Assembly: GCF_032854445.1 (NCBI RefSeq)
Contig: NC_088300.1
Span: forward strand, 77,181,966-77,245,965
Reading direction: 5' to 3'
DNA length: 64,000 bases
Source of the DNA: Liolophura sinensis
Lineage: Eukaryota; Mollusca; Polyplacophora; Chitonida; Chitonidae
Positions 14,801-25,782 of this stretch are shown piece by piece (the stretch's first letter is position 1; each line of letters begins with the position of its first letter). The position numbers and the translations under genes are program-made. The notes below the pieces were generated by a model. The model was not told the DNA's origin, searched no databases, and was given only the letters and a program-made list of their open reading frames with translations.

Positions 14801-15434
14801 TGGTCTTAAATTTTTTTTTTTTTTTTGATTTTTCTTTAATGAGAAAGAGATATTTAATGAGGGATATATTGTCTTATGCGTAATAATCTTCTGAGGACAT
14901 CATGCATTTGTTACAAAAATATGAGTGCTAGAATTTGGTCTTACCAGCTAACAAATGTGCTTAACCTGAACTTTAATCATACTTATATTTTTAATATATT
15001 CATAAATATTATCACAATTAAGATTAAAAGTATGTGTTCATCATCAAATTACGCTCTAATGAAGCAGTATAATTTTAAAAAGTTTTGGTCATTTTCTCTA
15101 ATTCGCTTTTTGAGACAGTAATGTGGTAGAATACTTTTCTTCTAGTTTGTTTTTCAACATAATGCAGTGAAATTGCCACACATGTGGATGAATATTTAAG
15201 CTAAAAAAATTGTCCCACACATTTTTCATATCTTTTCTAGGTTTAAAGATATTAGTAAAAGAATATGAAAGTTTCCAAAACTCTCTCCAATATGAAATTA
15301 AAACTATTGGAAGACGTAATTTAGAACAATATTAGTAATGTGTGACTGTCTGAAGTGTAACATTGCACATATTTGTTTTATTTTGCAGCCTCAACCCTGG
15401 AGTGCAGTTTGGGATAGGCCTGAGCTTCTTGTGA
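2813..15434 (+). CDS. SAMM50: SAMM50, sorting and assembly machinery component 50
   Basis: Core Omp85-type beta-barrel of the mitochondrial outer-membrane SAM complex, which inserts beta-barrel proteins and helps keep MICOS/cristae contacts. Exons (all GT-AG, phases consistent): 2813-2833, 5105-5164, 5970-6071, 6605-6692, 7584-7690, 9788-9921, 10119-10206, 11050-11178, 11858-11929, 12373-12456, 12795-12936, 13749-13895, 14495-14636, 15389-15434. These sum to 453 aa (human 469). The start encodes MGTVHAK, matching the conserved vertebrate N-terminus, in a good Kozak context. A POTRA domain (about residues 28-110) carries the conserved GLGRTKDD. The barrel follows, with ETDRG, FAVRE.SGHS and the Omp85 loop-6 motif LRGF (RGF at 330-332). 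The protein ends [11 protein letters not shown], a typical C-terminal beta strand. The exon 1 donor (GTCAAA) is weak and the exact exon 1 end is less certain. Neither end looks truncated. Confidence 0.95.
3829..4072 (+). mobile_element. SINE family A in SAMM50 intron 1
   Basis: The body carries GGCCGTACGTGGGAAGGTC and GGTTGTGGGCTT. The tail GTACGACGTAAAACACC is followed by AATCAAGTAAATAAATTAATAAAT. The tRNA-like head is degraded. It is in the same orientation as the gene, within intron 1. Confidence 0.75.
4968..5040 (+). mobile_element. SINE tail fragment (family C-like)
   Basis: A short fragment reading AAAAGCCTGGCTGTCATC, then ATATTGAGTAAGGGATTAAAACACG. It matches the end of the element at 27640-27835 rather than family A. 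It lies about 65 bp before SAMM50 exon 2. Confidence 0.5.
6799..6944 (-). mobile_element. SINE family A fragment, reverse orientation
   Basis: A reverse-strand 3' half of family A in a SAMM50 intron. It runs from an A/T tail (TTTATTTATTTTTTGGATTG) through CAGAATATTTCACTTATAC and CAGCATTATGATGGGAGG to the ACAGGTTGCTGACAGAC block. The tRNA head is missing. Confidence 0.7.
7444..7490 (+). repeat. 22-bp direct duplication
   Basis: The unit TGGTTTCTTAGCAACCAAATAA occurs twice back to back with no mismatch. It lies in the SAMM50 intron about 95 bp before exon 5 (7584-7690). No function is evident. Confidence 0.7.
7649..9438 (+). repeat. 50-bp minisatellite made of SAMM50 exon end plus splice donor
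   Basis: About 35 tandem copies of a unit of roughly 50 bp fill most of the intron after exon 5. The unit contains the last part of that exon (ATCAGCACACTGATAG...AGTGTG) and its 5' splice site (GTGAGT). The first unit is the real exon end (donor at 7691). At least three subtypes alternate: CTGATAGATCAC, CTAATAGGACAC and AAAACACTGATAGGTCTC. The last copy (about 9399-9430) again ends like the exon (GATGCT), not like the array (GATGAT). Nearly every copy retains a GTGAGT or GTTAGT donor-like hexamer. Confidence 0.95.
9687..9770 (+). mobile_element. SINE family A fragment
   Basis: A short internally deleted copy: CCAGCTCATGCTGGCCTCC joined directly to the tail GTGAAATATTCTTGAATAC and TAAAACTCC. 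It ends just before SAMM50 exon 6 (9788), so it contributes DNA close to the splice acceptor. Confidence 0.6.
11231..11275 (+). mobile_element. SINE family A fragment
   Basis: A short fragment reading CTCCCACCATAATGCTGGCC then GTAAATGAAATAT, the late body of family A, in a SAMM50 intron. Confidence 0.4.
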
Positions 15435-16375
15435 TAGGGGGTTTCCAGTAGGAATTCCGTGTACTGTAGAGTGTGAGCTGTGGTAGAGAGCCGACATTAT
15501 CAGATGATCACATGTGAATGGACAAATCGTGGCAGACCATCAGTATCAGTACTGATTAAGCAGTGAAACAGTGCTATATCTTCTGGTGTTGTAAATAATG
15601 GACTGATCTGACTATGTGAAGCAGAAAGATACTGAAATAATTATGTAATTGTAAACACAAGAAATTATATTGGACACGCCAGGGAATATTGTAAAGGATT
15701 TAAAAAAAATCAATTATAAGTTATAGATTTTCTATCGCAATTTTGACATCTTTGAATCAGTTAATTTTCTGTTCAGGCATGGGAAGGTCTGGCAGCAACC
15801 TGCAGATGGTTGTGGGTTTCCCTTAACACCCACCAAAGATGCTGTTCTGATATTCACCAATATAACTTCTTTCCTTTTGAATGTGACAAAGTTCATGTTC
15901 ATGTAATTCTTTTTTGCAAGTGAAACATTTTGGGAGCATTGTACTCGTTGTAGACTTGACATAAGAAATGTGTAAAGCTCACAACCCCCCACTTTGAATC
16001 CAGCCCTTGTTGGATAACGTATAGATTTCAAGGTATGGACAGCAAATTTCAGCAAAAATAACCAAAAGAAACATACCAAATATAATAACTGAAATTATGA
16101 ATGAAGTCTGTTAGAGATTGCTTCATCATACCGAGTCTTGGTCCGTTACAGCGCAGTGTGAAAATCAGCTCAATAAGTCTTAGTGTGTTGTTCGAGACAC
16201 GCTTTTGCATAACTGTCTTATTCATTTGACTGTGTTAGTTAGCTACATTAAGTTGGCTTACCAAAAACGGTTGAAAACACATCATGGTCTTTTGATTAAG
16301 CCTTCCACTACGAATTATTCTGAAGTTTATTCCCTGACATTTTTGCATAAAGACAATTTATCATGTATAACATTA
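15435..16375 (+). other. SAMM50 3' UTR and downstream flank
   Basis: Non-coding sequence after the SAMM50 stop. I see no AATAAA in the first 300 bp, so the polyadenylation site is unclear. A 60-bp SINE family A fragment (GGGAAGGTCTGGCAGCAACC) lies near 15780-15832. A 115-codon ORF on the minus strand here has no recognisable domain and overlaps that fragment, so I do not call it a gene. Confidence 0.45.
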
Positions 16376-16636
16376 GGCGTGGCCTACTGGTTAGCATGCT
16401 AATGGCAGCACAATGACCCAGGAGCCTCTCACCAATACAGTCGCTGCCAGTTCAAGCCCAGTTCATCCTGGCTTCCTCTCTGGCCGTACTTGGGAAGGTC
16501 TTGCAGCAGCCAGCAGATAGTTGTTGGTTTCCCCAATCCAGTTTCCACGAACCATAATGCTGGCTGCCGTTGTATGAGTGAAGTATTCTTCAGTACTGGT
16601 ACAACGTAAAACACCAATGAAATAAGTAAATGAATA
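16376..16636 (+). mobile_element. SINE family A, near full length
   Basis: One of the most complete + strand copies. The head reads GTGGCCTACTGGTTAGCATG (A box) and GCCAGTTCAAGCCC (B box). The body has ACCCAGGAGCCTCTCACC and GGCCGTACTTGGGAAGGTC. The tail ends AACGTAAAACACCAATGAAATAAG. Confidence 0.85.
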
Positions 16637-17775
16637 TACATTAGCTTTGAATACAATTTATTCAGTGTAATAAACTTCACTGACTACTGAAAATATTATT
16701 AGTGGTGTCGGAAGCAGCACTATTCATCAAAAGAAATAAATGAATAAATCAAAAGTAATGTCAAACCAATTTAATTGCGACCATGCATACATATGTGCAC
16801 TGTAGACTGTTAAGCACATAAAATTACAGTGGATCTGTGTGCTGGGATAGTCAACAGATGGCCGTACTACTTTCAAACTGCTTATGACCCACAAGTATAA
16901 TGGAAAATAGACTTAACAAAGTATACCTTCACAATCCAAGGTATACCCTATGATCTTGGTTTCCAGACCAATGTTTTCACAAGCTGCTCTCCATCCTAGA
17001 TCTGCAAAATTAGCAAATAATAAAATTTCTGGAAGATTCTCCATGGTTAACAGGCTGAATCTTCTTTATGACCATGACCAGCAGGTTATGTCATTTGCAT
17101 GCAGAGACATGCAAAGACTGACAATCTAGATGTAAGTATACGTTATCTTTGGAAGTCAACTACATGTACATTAGTAGTTGTCATTTTAGCTCAGCTAGTT
17201 TTGATAACTGAAGTAGTGTCCTTAGGTTAAATACCTTGCCAGCTATACATTGTGCTATACAGTTGAGAGGTCAGCTTTAGCCTTGTTTGCACAAGTGATA
17301 TCCTTGCAACAGTAAGAAATGTGGGTAGGACCTGACTAGATCTGGGTATGACTTTGCAATGTCACCTTATGTACAACTTCCCTATAATGATGTTTACCTT
17401 GCTTGTTAATCCTGACCTGCTTGCACGACTTTCTAATCAGAATGATTAATTAGGTGTAATGGTTCCCTCCACTGTCCATTTTGTTCGCTTGCCACCAAAA
17501 ACCTGCATGATCATCACTTTTTGACGTTGGATTTGTTGGGGCTTAATTATTGCTGATATCTGTGTACTGATGACTGTGAGTGGTCATGGTGCTTGTCTTC
17601 CAATGATGAGGACACAGGAGGTGCACGTGCAAAGATGGCCTTGAACAGAGAATGTATAGATTTCCCTGCTCTCCCTGTTTGTAAGGTCTTCGTGACAAAA
17701 GTCTTGTTGACGCCTGTGTGGAAGCTTGTGCAGACTTAACTTCATTTGAATGCGCAATCTGTACAAATGTAGGCC

Positions 17776-18034
17776 TACATTTATTTATTTATTCGATTTT
17801 TGTCTTACATCTTACTCAAGAATATTTCACTTATATGACGGTGGACAACATGATGGTGGGGGGAAACCAGGCAGAGCCCAGGAGAAACCCACGATTACCC
17901 ACAGGTTGCCAACAGACCTTCCCACCTACGGCCTGAGAGGAAGCCAGCATCAACTCATAGCGACCGCATTGGTGAGAGGCTCCTGGATCCTTGCGCCACA
18001 CTGGCGTGCTAACCACCTTGGCCACGGAGGCCCC
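17776..18034 (-). mobile_element. SINE family A, near full length, reverse
   Basis: A complete reverse copy, from TTTATTTATTTATTCG through AATATTTCACTTATATGACG and GAGGAAGCCAGCATCAACTC to the tRNA-like head ACCACCTTGGCCACGGAGG at its right end. GTAGGCCTACAT repeats on both sides (17771-17782 and 18033-18044), a possible target-site duplication of about 12 bp. Confidence 0.85.
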
Positions 18035-18860
18035 TGTAGGCCTACATCACACATAAGAGTTTGTCAGTAAACTGCCCAAGGTCAGCCATTTACCTACCCA
18101 ACCAACCTCCACCCACGAAACTCACTCTGACTGCCATCACATGTGAAAAGTTCTGGAGCATGGTGTTCAACAACAATCAAATACAATTATTATGATTTTA
18201 ATATTTCGTAATGATTTTGAATCATTCAAAATATTTTCAAAGCCTGAAAATGATAGGATATTGTATAACAAATATGAATTAAGCCCTTACACTAAAATTC
18301 ATTTTTAAATACTTATATCAGGTGTAAAGCTTTCGAAATCATTTTTAAAGCTTTGAAGAAATACGTGTCTGTTTTAACATGTAATTAAAACCAACAGTAG
18401 GGTATCCACTGCAATACGTCGGTAAGCCGGCAGTGAAAGACCACAAATTCCTATTTACCTGTACTTGCTGTAGCCTACTTTTTTATATAATTTTAAGTGA
18501 ACTCATTTATGGATAAATTACATTACCAAATGAAATAAATATATCCGCCACACGGTGTCGCATTGAGTGAAAATGAAATTAATAACGCCTGTAAAAAAAC
18601 GTGTTTCACTTTCGAAGTCAGTACACATAAATTCCGAGAACACATAAAAGTTTTCCGAGTCCATTTAATGAAACGCGTAGGAATTCTAAAGGGCACGGGT
18701 ATCAAACATAGGGAAGTCCACGGTGCCCTAAATATTATTTATACTAATCTCTTGGATATGAAACAGAACATGACAGTTTCTAGAGGGCTTCGATGCTATC
18801 CTCATGCCCAGGAATTATTGGTGGTAAGTTTTGATGTTTCTCGTATCTTTTTTGAAAATG

Positions 18861-18930
18861 TGATGCAATATATTGAGAGTGTCCTTGACCTCACAAGGTC
18901 AACGAGGCGCATGGGCTATTTTTATAAAAT
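18861..18930 (+). promoter_or_regulatory. Candidate stress promoter of PPP1R15: CARE plus TATA box
   Basis: TGATGCAAT at 18861-18869 is an exact C/EBP-ATF response element core; its complement ATTGCATCA is the core of the CHOP amino-acid response element bound by ATF4. A TATA box (TATAAAAT) lies at 18923-18930, which predicts transcription start near 18955. That places the PPP1R15 coding start after a 5' UTR of about 560 nt. Vertebrate PPP1R15A is an ATF4 target, so the arrangement fits the gene. A 9-mer alone can occur by chance about once in two windows this size; it is the combination with TATA and uORFs that supports the call. Confidence 0.55.
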
Positions 18931-18977
18931 CTTTGGAAAAGTCTGATCTAACATTCACTGTGAAAGTTCCCCTTAAA

Positions 18978-19022
18978 ATGCTTTGTCTACATATATATGT
19001 ATTTGTGGTTGGACTTATTTGA
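18978..19022 (+). promoter_or_regulatory. uORF1 of PPP1R15
   Basis: The first ATG after the predicted start site opens a 14-codon ORF ending TGA at 19020-19022. The ATG has A at -3. Short uORFs are a known feature of PPP1R15A/B mRNAs, where they repress translation until eIF2alpha is phosphorylated. It depends on the inferred transcription start. Confidence 0.45.
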
Positions 19023-19039
19023 AGGAATTGTTCCTGCTT

Positions 19040-19492
19040 ATGATGATACTGAATATAACTATATTTTCTATCGGATGTATTTTCTGGAAAAACCTAGCTC
19101 AATCGAAAGCATGCGCGTTTAACGAACTTCCGGAACTTGCAGATGAAATTTTACAACCGAAGAGAAAACATATTGTGAATCTAATGAGAAGAAAAATGTA
19201 TTCCAGTGGATTATCGTGGATCAGTGAATCAAGTGAATATTGTTTTAACAACACATCAACGGACGCCATCAAAAACAACGCAGGAGGTTTCATTTGTTGT
19301 GCTTTTTGTGCCGAATATCAGCAAAAATTGCTGACTACTAGTCGTGAACTTCCTAGAGCGAACAAGACTTCGGGACAATTTCAGATAGACATTGTGAACG
19401 TTCAGTTCCATTCTGTGGATATTTCTAATAATTCTTCCCAAGCAGAGAAATTAGATTTAATGAATCCGTTATCAGCATGGCCTAAGTTGTGA
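19040..19492 (+). promoter_or_regulatory. uORF2 or N-terminal extension upstream of PPP1R15
   Basis: A 150-codon ORF from ATG at 19040 (weak context, C at -3) to TGA at 19490-19492, only 21 nt before the main ATG and in the same frame. The open frame starts even earlier, at 18977. It opens with a hydrophobic stretch (FLLMMILNITIFSIGC when read from 19028) and includes Cys-rich FICCAFCAEY. It is either a long uORF or a once-coding N-terminal extension cut off by one UGA. The sequence after the stop (GAATTC) does not match the CUAG readthrough context. Confidence 0.45.
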
Positions 19493-19513
19493 GAATTCCT
19501 GTGTTATTCGATT

Positions 19514-22356
19514 ATGGACATCGTGAGTTCAGCAAAAGCTGCTTTCTACGGAAGCATATGGCCATCCCATGGAGTACAAAGGGCGCGTAACTCTCGTGTG
19601 ACACATCACGTAGGCCACAGTCGCAATATAAACAGCCATAATCCCACACTATTGCGACTCAACAAACTTGGCGAAGTTTCATCAGATGGAAAATCAGCAA
19701 ATCGAGCACCAAGTAAAAACAAGATGACTCCTAAGCTGGCTTTAACAGATACCAGTAATGGGAAATCTAAAATTCTAGATAGTATTAGCCCTTGGATTTC
19801 ATTTGGGACCAGATTAATCAGTTCTGGAAGTGTGCCTAGCAAAATGGGACTTTCTGACAATAGAACTGCTGGAGGGTATTTTAAAGTGTTGGAAGAAATG
19901 TTTGGTGGACATACTAGTGGGAACGCTAAGGGTGCCATAAATAACGCCTTGATACCTGCATCGTTCAAGATGTTTCCATTTAGTGAAACAGAAAATAACA
20001 AATTACCCAGTTGGATGGATTATTCATGTCAGCAAAACATGACTATGGGCAGTTTTAGTAAGACTCATGTGAAGAACCTCGAGGGAGATTTGGATTCCCC
20101 GTGGAATAAATTTTACTCGCAGTGGAAAAGGTGGAACACTGCTTCAAGTAAACCATTCTCCGATTGTAACACTTGTGAAAATACAACAGAAAAAAAAGGT
20201 CAGAAGAGATTATTTGAGGAGGCTACCAACTGTTCCACTGGTAAACTAACCAGCTGTTTTCAGGACCTCAGTCTTCATAATAACATTCAACAACAGACTT
20301 TATTACCTGATGCAAGCCAAACAATGGCAATTCAGAATGTTAAAAACCAGAAGGGTGCTTCTAACAATTGTCAAATTCCAACTACAAACGGAGAGAGTAA
20401 ATCTGGTCATCAGAATGTGGATTATGTGCAAAAGTTATATACTTGTACTGCACCAAGTACTGGTCCGTCAGAGGACATAATTGTGAAGGCTAGTCCTGCA
20501 GACTTCCACCAGCCATCTGATGCCTTTAAATGCAATATGAAGGGTGACATTTGCCAAAATAAATGCCCCACTTTTTCTGTTTCTTGTGGTACATCTGGCC
20601 AAGATACTCCCAGCACATTGAACAGAATCAGAATCGGCCAGGAAAAAGGAAGTGGACTGACTTCGGGTTGCACCAAAACATCAGATAACAATTTTATGCC
20701 ATCAAAACACCAATGCAGAAAAGCAAAACGTGGCCGTCCATCAGCTAAAAAGCGAAGACGAAGGAAAGCCAGGCAAAATGGTTCATGTACCTTTAACCCA
20801 GTGTATGCGTCTGATGAAGCAGGCAGTCACAACCAGCAGGTTCAAAAGAAATGCCGATTTGAAAAGGAGGCTTCCACGGCAGGCAAAATAAGTAATGATG
20901 AAAAAGACTGCGCCAGTGCAAAAGTCACAAAATCAGCAATGTTTCCAGTGTCATTTATTTTAGGTGTTAATGAGCTGGACGAGGGAGAATGTGCATCTGA
21001 CAGAGCATATAAAGTTTCTATGGTAATGGATGGGGAAGAGTCTGCATTCTCTGAGGAGGACACGGATTATGACTGTGATAACTTTGACATCTATAGATGT
21101 GACTTTCTGCCATATGATGGTGATCTCTTCAACCCCGTTCACTTCACAATGTCCATTTCTGTCAGTCCATCCACCCCAGATTCCATACCTCAGTCTCCTC
21201 CGTATCTTGACATCATTAATGCTACCTGGGGAGTATCCTGTGATAACTCTACACTTCAATCAAAATCTCCCAAGAAGGTTAGTTGTTTGGATTATAATTT
21301 TGTCCTCTATCGTATGATTGATGGAAATCACAGACCTGTCCCCATGATAATATTCATAAGATTTGTGAAGTACTTGCCAAGGTTGATTTCCTCCACCCAT
21401 TAGCATACCTTGAAGCTATAAAGAGATATGACCTTGATGGTCATACAAATGCAATACTATTTCAATTTTCATCATATGAAATTCTTTATTCTGGTATTTC
21501 CCTTCATTTGAGGTCTGTTCTGGCTTCCTCTCTGGTCATGGTTTCCCTCTGTGCTCTGCTGGCTGCAGTTGTATAAGTTAAATATTCTTGAGTACAGCGT
21601 AAAACACCAATCAAATAAATAATTGAGCAATCATTTAAGATCTGAGCTCAAATGATAAATTCCCATTGGATTATTGTCCCTGTATTCAAGCAAGGCTACT
21701 ATACCAAATGGAAGGCTTAGCCTGTTTCAGGGAATTTCATCATGTGGTCATCTCACATGACCTGGCTAATGACATCATCCAGGTCTGTTGGACTTGTGCT
21801 TGTATGAATATGAATATGTATAAGTCTTTGAAGGTCAGGTGAAATAGCCCAGATTAGGTTTAACCTAACAGTTGACTGTCATAGAAAGACTGATCTACAT
21901 GTAGCTTAAATTACAAGTTTTAAACATTGTAATTTGACATTGTCTTGTTACAAAAAAACATCATGATTTTAATTTTAATGTGTGTGTGTATATATATATA
22001 TATGTACATCAAAAAGTTTCTGCATGTAGTAAGCGAAGTCAACACATTTGAGTTTGTCATGTTTATCTCCTAGTTTATAATATATATGTGCATTTGTTAA
22101 CATGCTGTACAGCTTAGTTCTTGACTGTTTTGTTTTTAAGGTGAGCTTTGCAGCTGAAGATAAATTAACTACGGTACATCCTATGATAGCCTGGAGCCAT
22201 GCTTACCAATCTGCACGCAAAGGACCCTGGGAGCAGTATGCACGAGACCGTCAGCGCTTCCAGCGGAGAGTACAGGAGGCAGAATCCTATCTTTCGCCAA
22301 TCCTGGATTCTAAGCATAGACAAATGATTTATGAGAGAATTGGAAATAACTCTTGA
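19514..22356 (+). CDS. PPP1R15: PPP1R15, protein phosphatase 1 regulatory subunit 15 (GADD34/CReP family)
   Basis: Scaffold that brings PP1 to phosphorylated eIF2alpha and ends the integrated stress response. Exons 19514-21277 and 22141-22356 give 659 aa. The start is the ATG at 19514 (A at -3, G at +4). The splice falls inside the PP1-binding RVxF motif: KVSF at residues 588-591. The downstream conserved block ARKGPWEQYARDRQRF (613-628) matches the family's C-terminal signature, including the Trp (W618) of the eIF2alpha/actin-contacting region. An acidic stretch (about 485-530) precedes a motif like FCxxDPYNPxNF of vertebrate PPP1R15B (here DLFNPVHF). The long N-terminal part is low complexity. 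An AT-hook-like RGRP (406-409) lies in a strongly basic stretch. The intron before the KVSF exon agrees with my recollection of vertebrate PPP1R15 genes. Confidence 0.93.
21511..21622 (+). mobile_element. SINE family A fragment in PPP1R15 intron
   Basis: Partial copy: CTGGCTTCCTCTCTGGTCATG, then GTATAAGTTAAATATTCTTG and GTAAAACACCAATCAAATAA. The head is missing. Confidence 0.7.
21980..22002 (+). repeat. (GT)n(AT)n microsatellite
   Basis: A short run of GT followed by TA dinucleotides in the PPP1R15 intron. Confidence 0.8.
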
Positions 22357-24124
22357 TACATTACGGTAACTGGGTGTTCGACCGTCCATTCCATTTGAGG
22401 GCTTTAATGTTGATATTCAGAGTGTTTGTTCAAGCAGTTGCCAGACTTCAGGGAGGATTCAGATACTCCAATTAGAAAGCATAACTGTTCAGCTATGCTT
22501 AATTCATAAAATGTGTCACACCAGATGTTGGATTTGGCCGTTGAACTACACGTAGTAAATATGTCCGTTTGCTTTCCTTCAGTGGAGCTTCTGTTTAGTT
22601 TGTATACCCTGCCATTGTTTCAGTTCATCTGTCACTGATAATGGTCGATTATGATTTTACAAGTTGTAAAGAGATTAGGGCATTGGACCAGCAATGTGTT
22701 GAGATCAGTACAGTATTACTGCACATGCGCAAGCCTTCACGTGCAGACTGCTGCATTAATCTTTTAAGTCTATGAATTCAGCAATGCATTGGCTTCAAAC
22801 AGCTAGTCAAGGGAGTAATAATTTTCCTCTTAGTGATGTTTTATAATTTTTGCACTGATTTCACGTTTTGTATTTACCATTTGGTGAAGGGTTTTATTTT
22901 GCAAGTACATACTTTTTTAACACTAAAAAGTACTATTTTTTGTCTACCACTTCTGCCTTGGTATTTCCAACTTCTTTTAATTTGGCTATCACTGTTGATA
23001 GACAAGATTCAGTGTTCATTTTCTTTGTTCCTACTTTATTCCTCTATTAAATGATATGGGATACTTTCCTTTTTGTCTCTTCAGTCTAACTTTAGGTTAT
23101 TCCAATACATTTGTAGTATATACATATAATGTTAAGTTATCATTTTACATAGATTGGAGTTGCACATATTATAAATACTTGATTATGTTGGCTTTGTTAT
23201 TCTTGTCCCTTCAATTGAGTTATATCTAACGTAGTACTGCAAATATAAGCTGTCTGAGTGCGAGGTCATTGCAAGCATTGCAAAATAAACCTATTTCTGG
23301 CATCACAAACAGTAGACTGGTACTAATACTGTAGAAATGTCCTGTTCTAATGTTACAGATGAAATAAAAATATCTTGTGTAATACATGTTCAGAAGAGTC
23401 ATCCAGTTTCTGCTGTTTTAATATGATTCTTACCTAAATGCATTACACATGCAAGAATGGTATAAATCAGTGAATTATGATTAGCTTCTGCATGTAAGTG
23501 AATAGTGTGCCAATCAGTAACTACACGCCGTAGGAAGTTTCTGTTAGTTACAAGGGTGTGTTTGCCAGAAATTGCAGATGTATTATCTCGCATTTGAATC
23601 TGTTCACCAGGGAAAATTTGGATATCAACAATGTAATTACATTGTGTTGTAAAGTGATCATCGAACTGTGGAAGTTCAAGTTGTCAAAAATATTTACAGA
23701 GATACTCAAGAGCTCTGTCAAGGATGAAATCTGAGTTGACATCTGTCTTGCTAAAGTTGGCAGATATGCTAAAACCCATAACGCTGTAGTTGTGACTGTG
23801 TGAATTGTACAACAATATATACCTGTATATCAGCATCCTGTCTATGCTCAAATCACCATAATATATTCATTGGTCAATTGAATGAAAAAATCTGGTGGGT
23901 GATATTTATTTGAATCAATGTTGACATTGTTAATTTATTGAACTGAAGGCATAAAGAAATTGTCACTGTTTTATTCAACAATTTTATGAATTCAGTAAAT
24001 ATATATTGTAATAGACTGTATTTTGAAATAAGGGTCTGTGTTATTTTCTCCATTGCATGCAATGATTTTTCCTTTCATGCGTTTATGTTGCATATATATT
24101 ATATATCTTGGAAAGAACTTGGCC

Positions 24125-24280
24125 ATTTATTTATTTGATTGATATTTTAAGCCTTACTCAAGAATGTTTCACATATACGACTGCGACCAGCAGTATGGTG
24201 GAAATCAGACAGAGCCAGGAGGACACCCACGACCATCTGCAAGCTCAAGTACGGCCGAAGGGGAAGCCAGCGTGTTAACA
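24125..24280 (-). mobile_element. SINE family A fragment, reverse
   Basis: A 3' half in reverse: TTTATTTATTTGATTG, CTCAAGAATGTTTCACATA, AGCAGTATGGTGG, CGACCATCTGCA, GGGGAAGCCAGC. It abuts the family B SINE that follows in the opposite orientation. Confidence 0.75.
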
Positions 24281-24299
24281 TTGTTTTCAGTGGTTACAT

Positions 24300-24600
24300 A
24301 CAGGCCTCGATAGCACAGTTGGTAGAGCGTCCGCGGCAGGAGCAGTAGATCCAGGCTCAGTGCTTGGTCGTGTCACACCTAAGGCCTTAAAAAAAAGAGG
24401 AAGTTGTAACTTCAACATTCAGCATGAAGGGGATAGTGCAACGACTGGTTGACCCGTATCAGTATTATGTCTCGAGTGTGCGGCTTACTTGCCTCAGTGA
24501 AGCAGCACTGGATAAAAGAGCGCTGGAAATCTGTCCTGCAACAAGGAGGCACATTACACATTGTGTGTCCAGAAACCTCTTGCTCAAAGGGGTGGTATAA
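24300..24600 (+). mobile_element. tRNA-derived SINE, family B
   Basis: A different SINE from family A. The head GATAGCACAGTTGGTAGAGC is a clear tRNA A-box region, followed by a degraded B box near GATCCAGGCTC. The body has GAGGAAGTTGTAACTTC, GGGGATAGTGCAACGACTGG and GTGAAGCAGCACTGGATAA. The sequence of this copy diverges before the tail. The second copy (62645-62985, minus strand) keeps the tail. Confidence 0.8.
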
Positions 24601-25015
24601 GCCTAAGCTGATTGTAAATCACTAAGATCACGGCCGTGTCCCTAGCTTACAATCGAAAACTCTCTTGCACGAACGAATTATAAGCTACCATAGTTAACTT
24701 ACAATCACAAATTGCAAGCGGGTCTTGCCTGCTGTAAATATTTACAATGAATCGCCCAAAAATTAACGATAAGTACAGATACTTGCCTGAAAATTGCTCG
24801 TGCATGAGGGTGTCGACTGAGCAAAGCCACAAAGCTCGTTGAGTGAGATATACACAAAGCGAAAACATTTTTAATAGCATCACGAATGAAATAAAGCAGC
24901 TTTAAGTTCGTTAATTTCTGTGACAGTTGATTGAAACCTCACTGGAAACAGTTTGTCAAGAACAGACAAACATAGAGTGATAGTGAATTGGATTCCCTGT
25001 GCAATCACTCCCCCG

Positions 25016-25036
25016 CCCCCCCCCCCCCCCCCCCCC
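25016..25036. repeat. Poly-C tract
   Basis: Twenty-one consecutive C, preceded by four C and a G. The complement is a G run that could form a quadruplex. Run length in an assembly is often wrong. Confidence 0.8.
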
Positions 25037-25782
25037 ACCACAACAGTCTATCTCTCTCTCTCTTCTTATAAATGTATTAATACCTGAGAATAACTCAGTT
25101 CACTTTTGTTACTTTCAGACTTTCATGCAGTCGGGTATACTAGTGGTTCATTTTAAATAGGGCCTATATACACTAAGAAGAAAAACTCAATAAAGAGAAA
25201 GGCAGTCGTAGAATGACCGATATGTCCTTCCGTTTTGTTTTATGTATTGGCCTATATACTACTTTAATAACATTGATTCTTAATTCTGGAACCGATTCCA
25301 CAAAGCCGTTTCTTGCCTCAGTGTTTGGTTATTTGTCTGGTTATTTGTACATGGCGTTGGAATTTGGACATCTTTGCCTTACTTAGGGTATGTATTTAGT
25401 GTCTAAAGTAGGCTTTAAAATGGTACTTTAGATTTAAGTTAGAAATGGCATTGTTGAATCGCCCCTTGGCCCATATATAGCCTACAAGACAAATATGTGG
25501 CTGCATGCATGCCGTTACCTGTGCGGTGTGCAGCATCTATTGTTATATAGGTAGCTATAGCCCACCTGTGTATCACTCGTCACGTATGTCTCTTGTACCA
25601 GACCATATATGAAATTGTGTGAATGTATGTATATAAACAAAGTGTTCCATGACAGCGATTTCAGTATCTGATTAGTCAGAATGTAGGTAGCCTATATAGG
25701 CGGACGCCTTGCAAGTTTGGCTGACGATGAGGGAGGTGGCGTATTTTCGCTTATTCTAGTTGGGATTCAAACTCATTTTATT

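Noticed and set aside
18563-18946. 127-codon ORF upstream of PPP1R15
   Set aside because: No recognisable domain, and it contains the CARE and TATA elements. I treat the region as promoter, though a non-conserved exon cannot be excluded.
19490-19492. Selenocysteine or programmed readthrough at the UGA before PPP1R15
   Set aside because: No CUAG context after the UGA and no SECIS element looked for or seen; the family has no selenoprotein members known to me.
24303-24380. tRNA gene
   Set aside because: It has an A box but a degraded B box and is followed by a SINE body that recurs at 62645-62985.
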